A stretch of 64,000 nucleotides of DNA from UBA967 sp044375555 (GCA_044375555.1 JBILML010000006.1:1-64000); one strand, 5' to 3'; positions 1 to 10,276 are shown, numbered from the stretch's first letter. Numbers and translations are program-made. The notes: a model not told the origin generated them from the letters alone.

Positions 1-1232
1 CTGTAGATGACTCCATAGTGGCCGCCGAAATCCATGCCGAAGAGGGCGGGTTCGGTGCGGGCCTTTCCGCCGCTCTCCTGCATCAAACCTTCGGTGACGC
101 CGACGGCCTTGATCTCATTCGGTTCCTTAAAAAGGATCGAATCGAGAGGAATTCGCTCCAATTTTTTTGAGGGAAAAATCGAGGCTATCATTGCTTTGAA
201 TGCGGCATCGAAGCCCTTCCGGCCGCAGCATGACTCGGCAAAGAGGAGGCCGCCGTTTTCGATGTATTTTTTGAGGGAGGCTTTGTCTTCACTGCTCAAT
301 TCGAAATGCTCGTGCCCGGTCATGTAGAGAACGGGGGAATCGTAAATCCCAGCTTCCGAGAGTCGGAGTTCCTTCAAGGCGAACTTCACTGGAATCCCGG
401 TGCGGGCGTTGAAGGTCTGCAGCATCACGGGAAGTCCGGCGTGGCGGGTTTTCCAAATGCCATCGTAAACGACCTGAGTCATGGACACAGAGTCCGAGTA
501 GGCTTTCAACTTGTCCGCGAATTTCATGGCTTGCGCGGCGTTTTTCGCCCATGCGCGCATGGAGGACGCGTAGTTGAGAATATTCACGCCGATGCGGAAG
601 GCGGAGTCGGGTTGGTAGGCCTGCCAATCTTCTTGAACGGTGCCCTGCCAGCCCACGGCCATGCACCAACGCGAGACCAGGGCGACGACGCGGCAGTTGA
701 TTTCCACCGCCTCGATCCAAGGTTCGTCGCCCCGGAAGCCGGCCTGCCTTACGGCCTGCGTGTATTGGACTTTATCCACATCGTAGTAGGAATGAAAAAT
801 CGGGTGGTCGGAAGTGAGGCGCTGGAGCGGTTGCTCGGGGAAAATCTCTTTCAACTCGCGAACGACGGAATTGTAGAACGGTTGCGAGCCGAGGCCGGTG
901 TTGTAAATAATCATGCCGCCATCGAGGAGATACTTGCGGAGTTTCTCGCGCTGCTCGGGGGTGTAGCTGAAATTGTAATGTCCTGATCGGAAGAGGACGG
1001 GATTTTGCTCGGGATCCGGGCTAACTTCGGACATCCGGCGCGCGTCCATCTGGAAATTCGCGTCCACCTCGGTTTTCATGCTTTTCAGCAGATTGTTGAC
1101 ATCGTTCGGGGTGGCGTTCCAATAAATGTCATTGCCATACAATTCCTTGGCCGATTGGGCGGATGCCCCGGAAATGCCAGCGGCGAGGAGCAGGGCCGCG
1201 AGCGAGAGGGAGATGGAAAGGCGAAAATTCAT
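1..1232 (-). CDS. Secreted DUF4159-domain protein (3' end beyond window)
   Basis: This reading frame starts at an ATG at 1232 and stays open to the left edge (about 410 codons), so its C-terminus is missing. Residues 1-26 form a signal peptide ending in GASAQ. The rest resembles DUF4159 proteins. It has two similar stretches, one around YLLDGGMIIYNTG and one around YIENGGLLFAESCCG, each following an aromatic-rich strand of the type YMTGHEHF. Such proteins are extracytoplasmic, have a glutamine-amidotransferase-like fold, and lie near MoxR/VWA genes in several phyla. The divergent genes to the right end in a MoxR ATPase, which fits that association. The biochemical function is unknown. The call rests on recalled family features without a profile search. 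Confidence 0.7.
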   Translation of the reverse strand, partial: MNFRLSISLSLAALLLAAGISGASAQSAKELYGNDIYWNATPNDVNNLLKSMKTEVDANFQMDARRMSEVSPDPEQNPVLFRSGHYNFSYTPEQREKLRKYLLDGGMIIYNTGLGSQPFYNSVVRELKEIFPEQPLQRLTSDHPIFHSYYDVDKVQYTQAVRQAGFRGDEPWIEAVEINCRVVALVSRWCMAVGWQGTVQEDWQAYQPDSAFRIGVNILNYASSMRAWAKNAAQAMKFADKLKAYSDSVSMTQVVYDGIWKTRHAGLPVMLQTFNARTGIPVKFALKELRLSEAGIYDSPVLYMTGHEHFELSSEDKASLKKYIENGGLLFAESCCGRKGFDAAFKAMIASIFPSKKLERIPLDSILFKEPNEIKAVGVTEGLMQESGGKARTEPALFGMDFGGHYGVIY

Positions 1233-1350
1233 AATGAAAAAATGGGATTTCTGCCGGCTAAGGGATCGAAATAGATTGTGAGGGATGGATCGGGCGGTAG
1301 ATATACACGGGTTTTCCCGCCTGCCAATTCATGCTTGAACAAAGTTCCCG

Positions 1351-1626
1351 ATGAAATCTTCGCTCAACCACAAATTGATCAACAGCACCGTGTGCGCGAC
1401 CTTTTGCCTAGGCACCTTGCTGGCCGGCGATGGATCGGATGAGAAGGGCTTCGTCGCGCCGCCTCGGGAGCTGAAAAAGCAACTGCCACCCGCGCCGCCG
1501 CGCACGGTGAATTCCGCCGAGACGGTGGACGCCTGTTGCTGCTGCCCGGTGACTCCCGTCTCGAGGACGGAGGCCAAGAAGCCGCCACAACCGCCGGTGC
1601 TGGTCACCAAAATCATCGACGAGTAG
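1351..1626 (+). CDS. Small secreted hypothetical protein, Pro- and Cys-rich
   Basis: A 91-codon ATG frame encodes an N-terminal hydrophobic stretch (about residues 10-25, TVCATFCLGTLLAG) and a proline-rich remainder with a run of four cysteines (DACCCCPV). It ends 15 bases before the next gene, so the two are probably co-transcribed. I do not recognise a family. Overlapping open frames exist on the other strand, but this one has a signal-like start and an operon-like position. It may be a lipoprotein or a small exported peptide, or not a gene. Confidence 0.4.
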   Translation: MKSSLNHKLINSTVCATFCLGTLLAGDGSDEKGFVAPPRELKKQLPPAPPRTVNSAETVDACCCCPVTPVSRTEAKKPPQPPVLVTKIIDE

Positions 1627-1641
1627 CGCCAGCGGCGATCC

Positions 1642-3921
1642 TTGATTTTGAAAATCTCCGTGAAGTCACCCTCTGCGATCGCCTGGCTCCTTGCAGGATG
1701 GCTTTTCGCCATGGCTGCTCCCGCCGAAGCTTCGGACAAATGGGCGGTGCCCAATGCCAAAATCCGCTACCGGCTCACAATTGAAGAACGGCCCAAAGTC
1801 CCAGAATGTGGGATCTTCGTTCAACTCCCGGATGGGGGAATTTTAGGCGGCAAGTTGCCTGTCACCACGGTGATCGCGGCGGATGGTCGCCCGCTCCCAT
1901 CCCGGCTCATGTGGCACAGCGTCGAGCAGGGATTTTGCCTCATCTTCGAAGACCCCGGACACACGGTGAGAACGGTGGATGTTTATGTTCCTGAAACTGG
2001 GAAGCCGGAGTATTGGACGCCCGAATCGACACTCCGGCCTGGGACGATTCTTTGCACGCTGCCTGGCATCGACTCCGTGTCGGCGGCAGAGAGTCTGGCC
2101 AAATTCTCGCCGCTTCCGAAAGGGATGACGATTACTCCGCACCAAGGCATTCCGAGAGCCGCGCTCAGTGTTGGCGGCGACTTGCTCGGGCGCCCGGCTC
2201 CGTGGGCGTTTTATTTAATGGGCAATGTGATGGCGAAGCAGGCCGGGGAATTTTGGTTTTCCCCCGCAATGCAAAAAGCCTCCTCGCTGACTCTGGTGAA
2301 TGGAAAAGAAATCACACCCTCGCTCCAAATGCCCGGCTGGGGAGGCACCGGGGCATTCGTTCCACTTCAAGCGGGCCTGAATCGCATCGAGGTTTTCCTT
2401 GGGGCCCCGGAGCCCTCGAATTGGCTCTATTATTTGGCTTGGGCACCGCCCTACGAGCAATTCAAGAAGCCGGTGCAAAATGCCCGAGGCATCGTGGGGG
2501 CCGATGTCGCCCGATCCGGCTCGGCGCGGTTGACGGCCGTGGAAAATCGGGACTCGCTCCCTGTCGCCTGTGGATTTGCCCGGCCGGATATCCTCTTCTG
2601 GCTGGAAAACGAACCACCGGTTGTGATCTTCACTTTTTCCGCGTTCACGGAAGGAAATGATCCAGACACGAAATACACGTGGATTTTTCCCGACAAGGGC
2701 AGCGCCGAGGGGCCTGGAACCTCCTGGCTTTTCCCGGCTTTCGAGGACTCATCTGTCACGCTCGTGGCCAAGTCCGCAAAAGGCATGTCCAAAACCGTCA
2801 TTCCTTTTTTCGCGACCTCCACCACCCCGGCCAATCTCAACCTGCCGACTCACAATCGCCTGTTCCGCGAGGCGCTGATCCGAATGCTCCGAGGCTACCC
2901 CGCCCAGCCTGATCCCGTTCAAGGGTGGAATGTGGGGTTTTGGAATAATTTGTTTCGCACGATGGATTTCACCCAGAGTCGCGATTTGCTGGTGCCACTT
3001 TTCGAGAAACATTCGCTCTCCTTGGCCAAGCAGCTTCGGCCCGACCAAATCCTCTGGCTCCAGAATATCCTTCTCACGCAGTTGGAAAACACCGACCCCG
3101 CCGAGGCTTCGAAGTGGATCGAGTTTTTCAAAGTGAATTTCAAGACCCCCGAGACCGCGCAGAAACTGAAACTTCGCGAGGCGGAGTTGGCGATTTACGC
3201 CGCCGGGGATTTCGACAAAGCCCAAGCCATCCTGAATCCGATGACTGGAAAAGGCAGTGAACTCGCCGCGAAGGCAAAAATCCGGTTGGGCGATATCGAG
3301 TTTTTAAAAGGAAACCTCAACGGCGCGACAGCGTTTTACTCCCAAGCCCAAGCCGCCGCCAAGGCGAGTCGCAACGCTCCCGAGGGCTCCACGGGTGATC
3401 TCGCTTTCAATGAAGCGTTGATGAAAAGTGAACCCAAGACCGCCGCTCCCGCGCCCTCTGCCACGCCTCGCGTTTCGTTTACAGAGAAAATCCAGCAGCG
3501 CAACGAAGCCCGCGATTCTGCCAAGGGCCTCGCCAAATCCGGAGCGCTGCAAGATGTCTCGTTTTCCGAAAATGTGGCCACCCTTCTCGAGGGGAATTAC
3601 ATGCTCGAGGCCTCGAAGGCGCTCGAATTATGGGAGGACGAATTTCCGCTCTCGAAAGTCAGCGGCGACTACATCCTCCGAGAAGCTCAATGGAACGCCA
3701 AAGCTGGCAACCACCGCCGCGCCGTCGCCTTGCTCTCCGCCTACTGTAGCCAGATTGATGCTTCGAGTTTTCTCCCCCGGGCGGTTTCGCAGTTGATCGA
3801 GTATTCCGACAAAGTTCCCGACGCAAAACCCAACACCCGCAAAGTCGTCGAGGGTGTTCTCAACCGCATGAAATTCCACCCCGTCGCAGCCCAGTTGGAG
3901 GAATACCTCAACAAACCATGA
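1642..3921 (+). CDS. Large secreted TPR-like protein, unknown function
   Basis: This 759-codon frame has no ATG near its beginning. TTG at 1642 and GTG at 1660 are both possible starts, and both keep the signal peptide (SAIAWLLAGWLFAMAAPAEA). The first ~400 residues are a beta-rich extracytoplasmic region I cannot assign. From about residue 510 there are helical TPR-like repeats (AGDFDKAQAILNP, KGNLNGATAFYSQAQ), with another set near 650-720. The stop codon overlaps the next ATG (ATGA at 3918), so translation is probably coupled. It lies in an operon-like run ending in the FHA-MoxR ATPase. It may be a periplasmic scaffold for a complex served by that ATPase, which is an inference from context only. 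Confidence 0.65.
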   Translation: MILKISVKSPSAIAWLLAGWLFAMAAPAEASDKWAVPNAKIRYRLTIEERPKVPECGIFVQLPDGGILGGKLPVTTVIAADGRPLPSRLMWHSVEQGFCLIFEDPGHTVRTVDVYVPETGKPEYWTPESTLRPGTILCTLPGIDSVSAAESLAKFSPLPKGMTITPHQGIPRAALSVGGDLLGRPAPWAFYLMGNVMAKQAGEFWFSPAMQKASSLTLVNGKEITPSLQMPGWGGTGAFVPLQAGLNRIEVFLGAPEPSNWLYYLAWAPPYEQFKKPVQNARGIVGADVARSGSARLTAVENRDSLPVACGFARPDILFWLENEPPVVIFTFSAFTEGNDPDTKYTWIFPDKGSAEGPGTSWLFPAFEDSSVTLVAKSAKGMSKTVIPFFATSTTPANLNLPTHNRLFREALIRMLRGYPAQPDPVQGWNVGFWNNLFRTMDFTQSRDLLVPLFEKHSLSLAKQLRPDQILWLQNILLTQLENTDPAEASKWIEFFKVNFKTPETAQKLKLREAELAIYAAGDFDKAQAILNPMTGKGSELAAKAKIRLGDIEFLKGNLNGATAFYSQAQAAAKASRNAPEGSTGDLAFNEALMKSEPKTAAPAPSATPRVSFTEKIQQRNEARDSAKGLAKSGALQDVSFSENVATLLEGNYMLEASKALELWEDEFPLSKVSGDYILREAQWNAKAGNHRRAVALLSAYCSQIDASSFLPRAVSQLIEYSDKVPDAKPNTRKVVEGVLNRMKFHPVAAQLEEYLNKP

Positions 3922-4694
3922 AATCCCGCCGCGCTCTCCTAGCCACGATTCTCCTTTCACTCCCATGGCCCGCGATGGCTTTTGATCGCGCGGCAGACTT
4001 GAAAGAAGCGACAAAAAACAACCCCAGCGAGGATGGAGCCGCTCCAGAAAATACCTACCTCTACACGAAGCCCGACCCAGCCTCGACCGGTGGCATCGCC
4101 GGACAAATCACAAATCCCTCCCAGCCCATCGAACTCATCCTCGCCACCCCCGCCGCCGAACCCGAGAAGGTTTATCGAGGCGATCTCGACCCCGCGAAGC
4201 CCGGCGCCTTTTCCTTCAAAGGCCTTCCCCCCGGCCGCTACGATCTGATCGTGATTTACAAGGGTGCTTTCTACGAGGGGCTAACCCTCTCCCGCGACCC
4301 AACCTCCCTCAACGAACTGGACCTCGAAAAAATCAACACGACCCTCCAAAAATCCGAGCCCTACTTTCCTGATAAAACGATGCATCGGATCGAAGGTCAG
4401 ACCGGTCGCGGCAGCCAAGCTCGAATGATCGCGACCTACTCTCGCGCCACGGGATCCCTCCTGACATTCACTACCTACAAAGGAGAATACGAACGCGACG
4501 ATCACAAGCGCACTTTCAAGCTCGTCATGCTCCAAGATGTCGGCCCGGGCTGGCAAATTACTAAAACCCGGAATTATTTCCCCGTCTGGGCCCCGCCCGG
4601 CACGCCGCTGCCCAAGCACCATTTTTCTCCCGCTCTCTCCAAAATTCGCGTCGCCACGGAAACCAAAGACATCGGCTCAATCCGCATCGAGTAA
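3918..4694 (+). CDS. Secreted hypothetical protein with a carboxypeptidase-regulatory-like segment
   Basis: A 258-residue protein whose ATG overlaps the stop of the preceding gene by four bases. Residues 1-21 (ending PWPAMA) are a signal peptide. A segment near residues 90-120 (LPPGRYDLIVIYKGAFYEG) looks like the small beta-sandwich found in carboxypeptidase-regulatory-like or SpaA-like domains. The C-terminal part (YKGEYERDDHKRTFKLV) is not recognised. The next gene starts nine bases downstream. It is probably extracytoplasmic and functionally tied to its neighbours. No catalytic motif is seen. Confidence 0.6.
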   Translation: MKSRRALLATILLSLPWPAMAFDRAADLKEATKNNPSEDGAAPENTYLYTKPDPASTGGIAGQITNPSQPIELILATPAAEPEKVYRGDLDPAKPGAFSFKGLPPGRYDLIVIYKGAFYEGLTLSRDPTSLNELDLEKINTTLQKSEPYFPDKTMHRIEGQTGRGSQARMIATYSRATGSLLTFTTYKGEYERDDHKRTFKLVMLQDVGPGWQITKTRNYFPVWAPPGTPLPKHHFSPALSKIRVATETKDIGSIRIE

Positions 4695-4703
4695 GAACCC
4701 TTC

Positions 4704-6128
<1,425 letters not shown>

Positions 6129-6258
6129 AATACCGGGGGAATTCCCCCTTCGAAATCCTCTGAGGGGCATTTGATCGAATCTCGACCTTGAGTCGCTGCT
6201 TCGCCCAGCGGCGGGTTATACCAATCTCTCTCGGAAATGCGACTTTCGTAGGTTTTAT

Positions 6259-6323
6259 TGTAGGGCGGGCGTCTCGCCTGCCATCGAACGACTTACCCAC
6301 GCAGGCGAGACGCCCGCGCTACA
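6259..6323. repeat. Long intergenic hairpin between convergent genes
   Basis: Two 23-base arms (6259-6281 and 6301-6323) are complementary except for one position, with a 19-base loop. The arm core is GGGCGTCTCGCCTGC. The hairpin lies between the ends of two convergent genes (6128 and 6356), so it may act as a bidirectional transcription barrier or be a REP-type mobile palindrome. The rest of the 6129-6355 gap shows no gene. Confidence 0.75.
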
Positions 6324-6355
6324 TTCAGAAGTCCAGAAGCAAGCTGCTTTTGGTA

Positions 6356-7390
6356 TTACTTCATCTCGCGGAGGTTGCCTCCGCTGCTTTGGCTCATTCG
6401 CTTCATCTGTTTCAAATCCTCATCGTCGGCCTCGAAGGCGATGACATTGATTTTCGTGCGTCGGCCGTCGGAGTCTTTGAGCTGATCGGAGACCTTGCGA
6501 ATCTCATCCCACGGGATGCCGCTCGTGTGGACTTTGGATTTGTAGCTGCCGTCGGTGATGATGAAGACGGCGTCTGGCTTCATGTCGTTGGCGGCTTGGA
6601 GCACGCCGATGAAGCCCGAGGGGCTGGCGACGGTTTTTTTGGAAACTTGGATTCCCCCACTGGTCACCCATTCATTCCGAATCCAATCGAGGGCGAGGGT
6701 TTTGTTCGGCTGGCTGGCTGGCACGAGTTCGGTCGTGAAGGGTTTATAGTTGCCGGCATATTGGATGATGCTGAAGCGGGAGGTGATCGGGAGTTTGCTG
6801 ATGAGGGCGATCAATTCCTCGCGGAGTTTTTCGGGCGAGATTCCGGCTTTGGCGGCTTTGTTCACCACGGTTCCAGAGATATCGACCATCAGTAGAATCC
6901 GCTGGCCGCTGGAATCGACTCCAAGAAAGCTCAGGCCTTTTCCTCCAAACCCGCCGCTGCCGCCCACGGAGGCTCCGGAGGCGGTTCCGAGAGCCTCGGA
7001 GTTCGAGATTGAGGCCATCTGGTCGGACAGAAGTTGCGAGGGGTCGAGGGGGAGCATTTGGTCGAGCGGCATGTTCGGCACATCGGGGAGGGAGAAGGCG
7101 GTCGGGCGGGTGCTTTGCATCTTGTCGCTCAGTGTCGGCTTGGGGGCGATGGCATCGAGGGAGGCCATGTTCATCTTTTGTTCGCGCTTTTTCGCAGGCA
7201 GGCGGACGTCTTTTTTCACCACGAAATTGGCGGGGGGCGGGAAGATGTATTTGGCGACGATGAAAATGCCGGCGATGACTCCGGCTGCCACATGAAGCAA
7301 CAAGACACCGATGAGGATGGAAATGACCATCCGGATGCGGCGTTTTTTGGCGCCGGCGTCTTCGCTGAGTAGGGATTCGATGGCAGCCAT
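6356..7390 (-). CDS. Membrane-anchored periplasmic VWA-domain protein
   Basis: A 344-residue protein with a cytoplasmic N-terminus rich in Lys/Arg, one membrane segment (residues ~20-48, MVISILIGVLLLHVAAGVI), a Pro/Ser-rich linker, and a von Willebrand factor A domain (about 165-340). The MIDAS-type motif reads MVDISGT (D-x-S-x-T), followed by a second acidic site at IITDGS. The topology resembles TonB or TolA: short cytoplasmic tail, TM, flexible linker, periplasmic domain. It follows two ExbD genes and ExbB. A normal TonB C-terminal domain is absent. It may take the TonB/TolA role in an ExbB/ExbD motor, binding a metal-dependent ligand in the periplasm. That role is an inference. Confidence 0.8.
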   Translation of the reverse strand: MAAIESLLSEDAGAKKRRIRMVISILIGVLLLHVAAGVIAGIFIVAKYIFPPPANFVVKKDVRLPAKKREQKMNMASLDAIAPKPTLSDKMQSTRPTAFSLPDVPNMPLDQMLPLDPSQLLSDQMASISNSEALGTASGASVGGSGGFGGKGLSFLGVDSSGQRILLMVDISGTVVNKAAKAGISPEKLREELIALISKLPITSRFSIIQYAGNYKPFTTELVPASQPNKTLALDWIRNEWVTSGGIQVSKKTVASPSGFIGVLQAANDMKPDAVFIITDGSYKSKVHTSGIPWDEIRKVSDQLKDSDGRRTKINVIAFEADDEDLKQMKRMSQSSGGNLREMK

Positions 7391-7394
7391 GGGT

Positions 7395-7841
7395 TTATTC
7401 CTCCTCCTGCGAGGAGTCGGCGAAGGTGACTCCTGTGATTTTGGCGACGGCGCAGGCGTTCAGCACGGCGACGATGCGTTGGTGGTTCGCCTGATCGTCG
7501 GGGTCGATGGTGACGAGGGCCTCGCTTTTGTTGGCGTCGGCGGATTCCTTGAACCGCTTGAGCGTGGCGGTGAGTTGGTTCAGCACTTGGTTCTGTGGGG
7601 ACTCGAGCGGTTGGTCGTTCAGGATTACGGTTCCATCGGGTTGGATTTTGATGCGTTGCTCGTCGGGGATGTCCACGACTTCTTCTTGGGAGACGGTGCC
7701 GGGGAGACCGATATTCACATCGCTCTCCTGCTTGATCGGCTTGGCTGAGACCATGAAAAAGACGAGCAGGAGGAACACCATGTCGATCATGGGGCCCATC
7801 TGCATTTCGACGGTCTGGGTGTCTTTTCGGCGGAGTTGCAT
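7395..7841 (-). CDS. ExbD/TolR-family proton-channel subunit (second copy)
   Basis: A 148-residue ExbD/TolR protein. It has a short basic cytoplasmic N-terminus and one membrane helix (about 14-36) containing the conserved Asp of the family in PMIDMVFLLLVFFM. A periplasmic domain follows (EQRIKIQPDGTVILNDQPL). ExbD works with ExbB to use proton flow to drive a periplasm-spanning partner. It ends four bases before the VWA gene. It differs from the other ExbD upstream, so the two may form heteromeric channels or sense different partners. Confidence 0.9.
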   Translation of the reverse strand: MQLRRKDTQTVEMQMGPMIDMVFLLLVFFMVSAKPIKQESDVNIGLPGTVSQEEVVDIPDEQRIKIQPDGTVILNDQPLESPQNQVLNQLTATLKRFKESADANKSEALVTIDPDDQANHQRIVAVLNACAVAKITGVTFADSSQEEE

Positions 7842-7878
7842 GGAGAGGAAGTTTTTAAGTTTTAAGTGGCGCGGGGCT

Positions 7879-7910
7879 TCGAAACTCGTTCCGAGTTCCG
7901 CTACGAGGGG
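7879..7910 (-). repeat. Copy of a small dispersed hairpin repeat
   Basis: The sequence around 7885-7899 forms the stem AACTCG/CGAGTT with loop TTC and is followed by CCGCTACGAGGG. Two related copies lie at 31053-31080 and 31137-31164. They share the flanks and loop but have different stem bases that still pair. The copy sits in the 87-base gap between the two exbD genes. Strand assignment is arbitrary. Confidence 0.6.
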
Positions 7911-7928
7911 ATGTCGTGAAGGCGTTCA

Positions 7929-8336
7929 TTAATCCTGGTAGGTGCCGAAGATCACATTCACGGCACCGGCTTCGGCGGCGATGCGCATCAGTTCCTTGAT
8001 CTGCTTGCCGGGGGTGTTTTTGTCGGCGCGGATGTAGAGGCGGAGGGGCGGGGTGACTTTGAAGCGTTCCTTGAGGTGGGCGGTGAGTTCCTTTTTCGTC
8101 GCGGGGGTCTGGCCGATGTAATACGCACCGGTGCCATCGATGGAGATGATGTCGCGGTTCGAGATGTCGTTGGGGATCGTGGCGTTCGCGGCGGTGGGGA
8201 GTTTGATGTCCACCTTCACTTGGTCCTTCGAAATCTTGGTGGTCACCATGAAAAAAATCAGGAGCAAAAACGTCATATCGATCATCGGGGCGAGTTGGAA
8301 CCCGATTTCGTCTTCCTGTTTTTTGGCGATTTTCAT
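7929..8336 (-). CDS. ExbD/TolR-family proton-channel subunit (first copy)
   Basis: A 135-residue ExbD protein with one membrane helix near residues 15-35 (LAPMIDMTFLLLIFFMV), including the channel Asp, and a periplasmic domain (ISIDGTGAYYIGQTPATKK). It lies 48 bases downstream of exbB and 87 bases upstream of the second exbD. The ExbB-ExbD-ExbD order is typical of uncharacterised Tol/Exb-like clusters of this bacterial group. The gap to exbB carries a dispersed CACAGAG/GGACACGGAG-type repeat. Confidence 0.9.
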   Translation of the reverse strand: MKIAKKQEDEIGFQLAPMIDMTFLLLIFFMVTTKISKDQVKVDIKLPTAANATIPNDISNRDIISIDGTGAYYIGQTPATKKELTAHLKERFKVTPPLRLYIRADKNTPGKQIKELMRIAAEAGAVNVIFGTYQD

Positions 8337-8384
8337 GAATCCGAATGATTGACCACAGAGAACACAGAGGACACGGAGCTGGGA

Positions 8385-9233
8385 TTACTCGGTGGGCTGC
8401 TCGAATTCGGCGCTGGAGCCCTCGAGTTTGATTTCGCCGCTGAGGAGATCGAGCATGAAGGTGGCGCGTTTCTGGATGTTTGCGATGTTGATTTGGAGAA
8501 GGTTGCGGAAATAGAAATACAGGAACATCGCGGGGATGCCGACGAAGAGCCCTCCGGCGGTGGTGATCATCGCCTCGCCGATACCGCCGGCGAGGTCGGC
8601 GGGTTCGGATTTGCCGGCGGCGAGCATGTCGAAGGAGGCGATCATGCCGGTGACGGTGCCGAGGAGGCCGAGCATCGGGCCGATGGTGGCGAAGACATTG
8701 AGGTAGTTCACCCAGAGGTTGAGCTTGGTTTCCTCGTTGGAGAGGGTTTCCCCGGCGGCTTGTTCCATGGAGGCTTTGTTGGCGAGGTCGCGCTCGAAAT
8801 TCACCTTGAGCATGGCGGCGGAGATGCAGTTGGCGAAGACATTCGGTTGGCTGTGGCAGAGGGAGTAGGCGGAGGAGGCGTCGCGCGCCTGCATGAATTG
8901 GCCAATAGCCTCGACCTGCGCCTTGGGCATCATTTTTTTGCTGTTGATCTGGAGGAAGCAGTAGATGCCGACGGCGGTGGTGCCGATGGAGCAGAGGAGC
9001 AGCGGCCACATGAGGGAGCCGCCGGCGTAGAAGTTGTCGAGAAGGGTTTTATCCACGGGTGGCTTGGCGGCGGTGGCGTTGCCTGCGGGTGGTGTTTTAT
9101 CCACGGGTGGCTTGGCGGCGGTGGCGTTGCCTGCGGGTGGTGGCGGGGCGGCATCCTGCGCCCACAATGGCGGGATGGACATGATGGCGATGGCCGCCAG
9201 GCAGGCGGTGGCGAGGAGTTGTTTGGTTGTCAT
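8385..9233 (-). CDS. ExbB/TolQ/MotA-family proton channel with N-terminal signal and repeat region
   Basis: A 282-residue protein. Residues 1-25 are a signal peptide (LWAQDAA). Residues ~30-65 are a low-complexity periplasmic segment in which a 16-residue unit (PPAGNATAAKPPVDKT) occurs twice. The ExbB core follows, with three membrane helices near 72-92, 165-190 and 205-230. The conserved small-residue core reads GPMLGLLGTVTGM. ExbB pentamers with ExbD convert proton-motive force into movement of a TonB-like partner. It overlaps neither neighbour but starts two bases after the upstream gene ends, so the cluster is probably one operon. Confidence 0.9.
   Translation of the reverse strand: MTTKQLLATACLAAIAIMSIPPLWAQDAAPPPPAGNATAAKPPVDKTPPAGNATAAKPPVDKTLLDNFYAGGSLMWPLLLCSIGTTAVGIYCFLQINSKKMMPKAQVEAIGQFMQARDASSAYSLCHSQPNVFANCISAAMLKVNFERDLANKASMEQAAGETLSNEETKLNLWVNYLNVFATIGPMLGLLGTVTGMIASFDMLAAGKSEPADLAGGIGEAMITTAGGLFVGIPAMFLYFYFRNLLQINIANIQKRATFMLDLLSGEIKLEGSSAEFEQPTE
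9046..9141 (-). repeat. 48-bp tandem duplication inside exbB
   Basis: Two adjacent 48-base units (9046-9093 and 9094-9141) appear identical. Each encodes the same 16 residues in the periplasmic linker of the ExbB protein. The identity at DNA level points to a recent in-frame duplication or slippage, so copy number may vary between strains. Confidence 0.85.
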
Positions 9234-9235
9234 GG

Positions 9236-10276
9236 TTATTTCTTTTTCTTCGTTTCAGGTTTTGTGGATTCGGGCTCGGGTGATGGTTCCGGAGTGGGAG
9301 CCGGAGATTTGGTCATGCCTTCTTCGAGTTCCTTGCGGGCCTCGGCTTCGAAGTCGCTGGCGAGTTCCTCGGGCTTGAGGGAGGCGAGGAATTCTTGGGA
9401 GAGTTTGGCCTCGGTGGTGGCGGGGTGGAGAACGGTGATGTCGCGCGCGGTTTCGATGGCGAGGGGGACTTGTTTCGATGCGCGGTAAACGCTGACAGCG
9501 CCCCAGAGGCCGCGGGCGGACCGGATGTCATCGGAGCCATGGAAGAGGCTGGGGTAGAGATAGAGGTCGAGCACGCGTTTGTAGAGTTCATGCCGCGTAT
9601 CGATGACATGAGGGTCCTGCTCCCAGCGGGGATTTTCCTCGAGGAAGGCCTTGAGATCGCGTTCGGCGGCTTGGGCCATGATGTAATTGGCCTCGATGAG
9701 GATTTCGGGGTCCTCGGATTCGGCGGCGAGGAGTTTGGCTTGGTCGATCGCCTCGGCGGCGCGGCCCGTGGCCACCATGGCGCGGAGCCGGCCCTGCTTG
9801 GCGCGGGCTTTGTCTTGGTCGCTCCAGGATTGTTTCTCGATGAGCTCAAAAAGTTCGAGCGAGGCGGTGGCTTTGGCGGGGTCTTTGGTCAGCAACATGA
9901 GTTCGCCGAGTTTGCAACCGATCGAGCCGGCCGGGGAGCGGGGGAAGGAAATCCACGGTTGGGTGCGTTTCCACTCGTTTTCGACCTCGTAAAGGCGGTT
10001 GGGAGTCGCCGAGCGCAGGCGGTCATCGCGCTCGGGATCGGCTTGGAACTCGATCGATTCGACATCGGCTCGGGGAATGCCAATGGTGGCTGCGGCGCTT
10101 CCAGCTCTCGAAGCGGGAGCGGATGGGCTAGCAAGAGAAACGCGGAGCCGGATGGTCGAGTCATCGGCGGAGATGATCTCGCCGGCGCGACGCGATCCAT
10201 TTTTGAGCAAAAGGACATCCTGCGCCGAGGCGAGCAGGGCGGTGGCGAACAGGAATGTGAGGGCGAGACGGTTCAT
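9236..10276 (-). CDS. Secreted hypothetical protein with TPR-like helices
   Basis: A 346-residue protein. I chose the ATG at 10276 because it follows with a clear signal peptide (LTFLFATALLASAQ) and overlaps the stop of the upstream gene as ATGA. The first mature segment (DVLLLKNGSRRAGEIISADD) looks like a small SH3/LSm-like beta barrel seen in secreted proteins of this group. A helical TPR-like region spans ~100-290, and the tail is rich in Pro/Glu/Lys. It lies between the large TPR protein and exbB, so it is probably a periplasmic component of the same Exb-type system. The function is unknown. Confidence 0.7.
   Translation of the reverse strand: MNRLALTFLFATALLASAQDVLLLKNGSRRAGEIISADDSTIRLRVSLASPSAPASRAGSAAATIGIPRADVESIEFQADPERDDRLRSATPNRLYEVENEWKRTQPWISFPRSPAGSIGCKLGELMLLTKDPAKATASLELFELIEKQSWSDQDKARAKQGRLRAMVATGRAAEAIDQAKLLAAESEDPEILIEANYIMAQAAERDLKAFLEENPRWEQDPHVIDTRHELYKRVLDLYLYPSLFHGSDDIRSARGLWGAVSVYRASKQVPLAIETARDITVLHPATTEAKLSQEFLASLKPEELASDFEAEARKELEEGMTKSPAPTPEPSPEPESTKPETKKKK

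Noticed and set aside
8349..9488. A 379-codon open frame on the + strand, antisense to exbB and its neighbour
   Set aside because: It is a mirror of the real exbB and TPR genes; the product is rich in Gly/Glu/Asp repeats typical of antisense GC-rich frames and has no domain.
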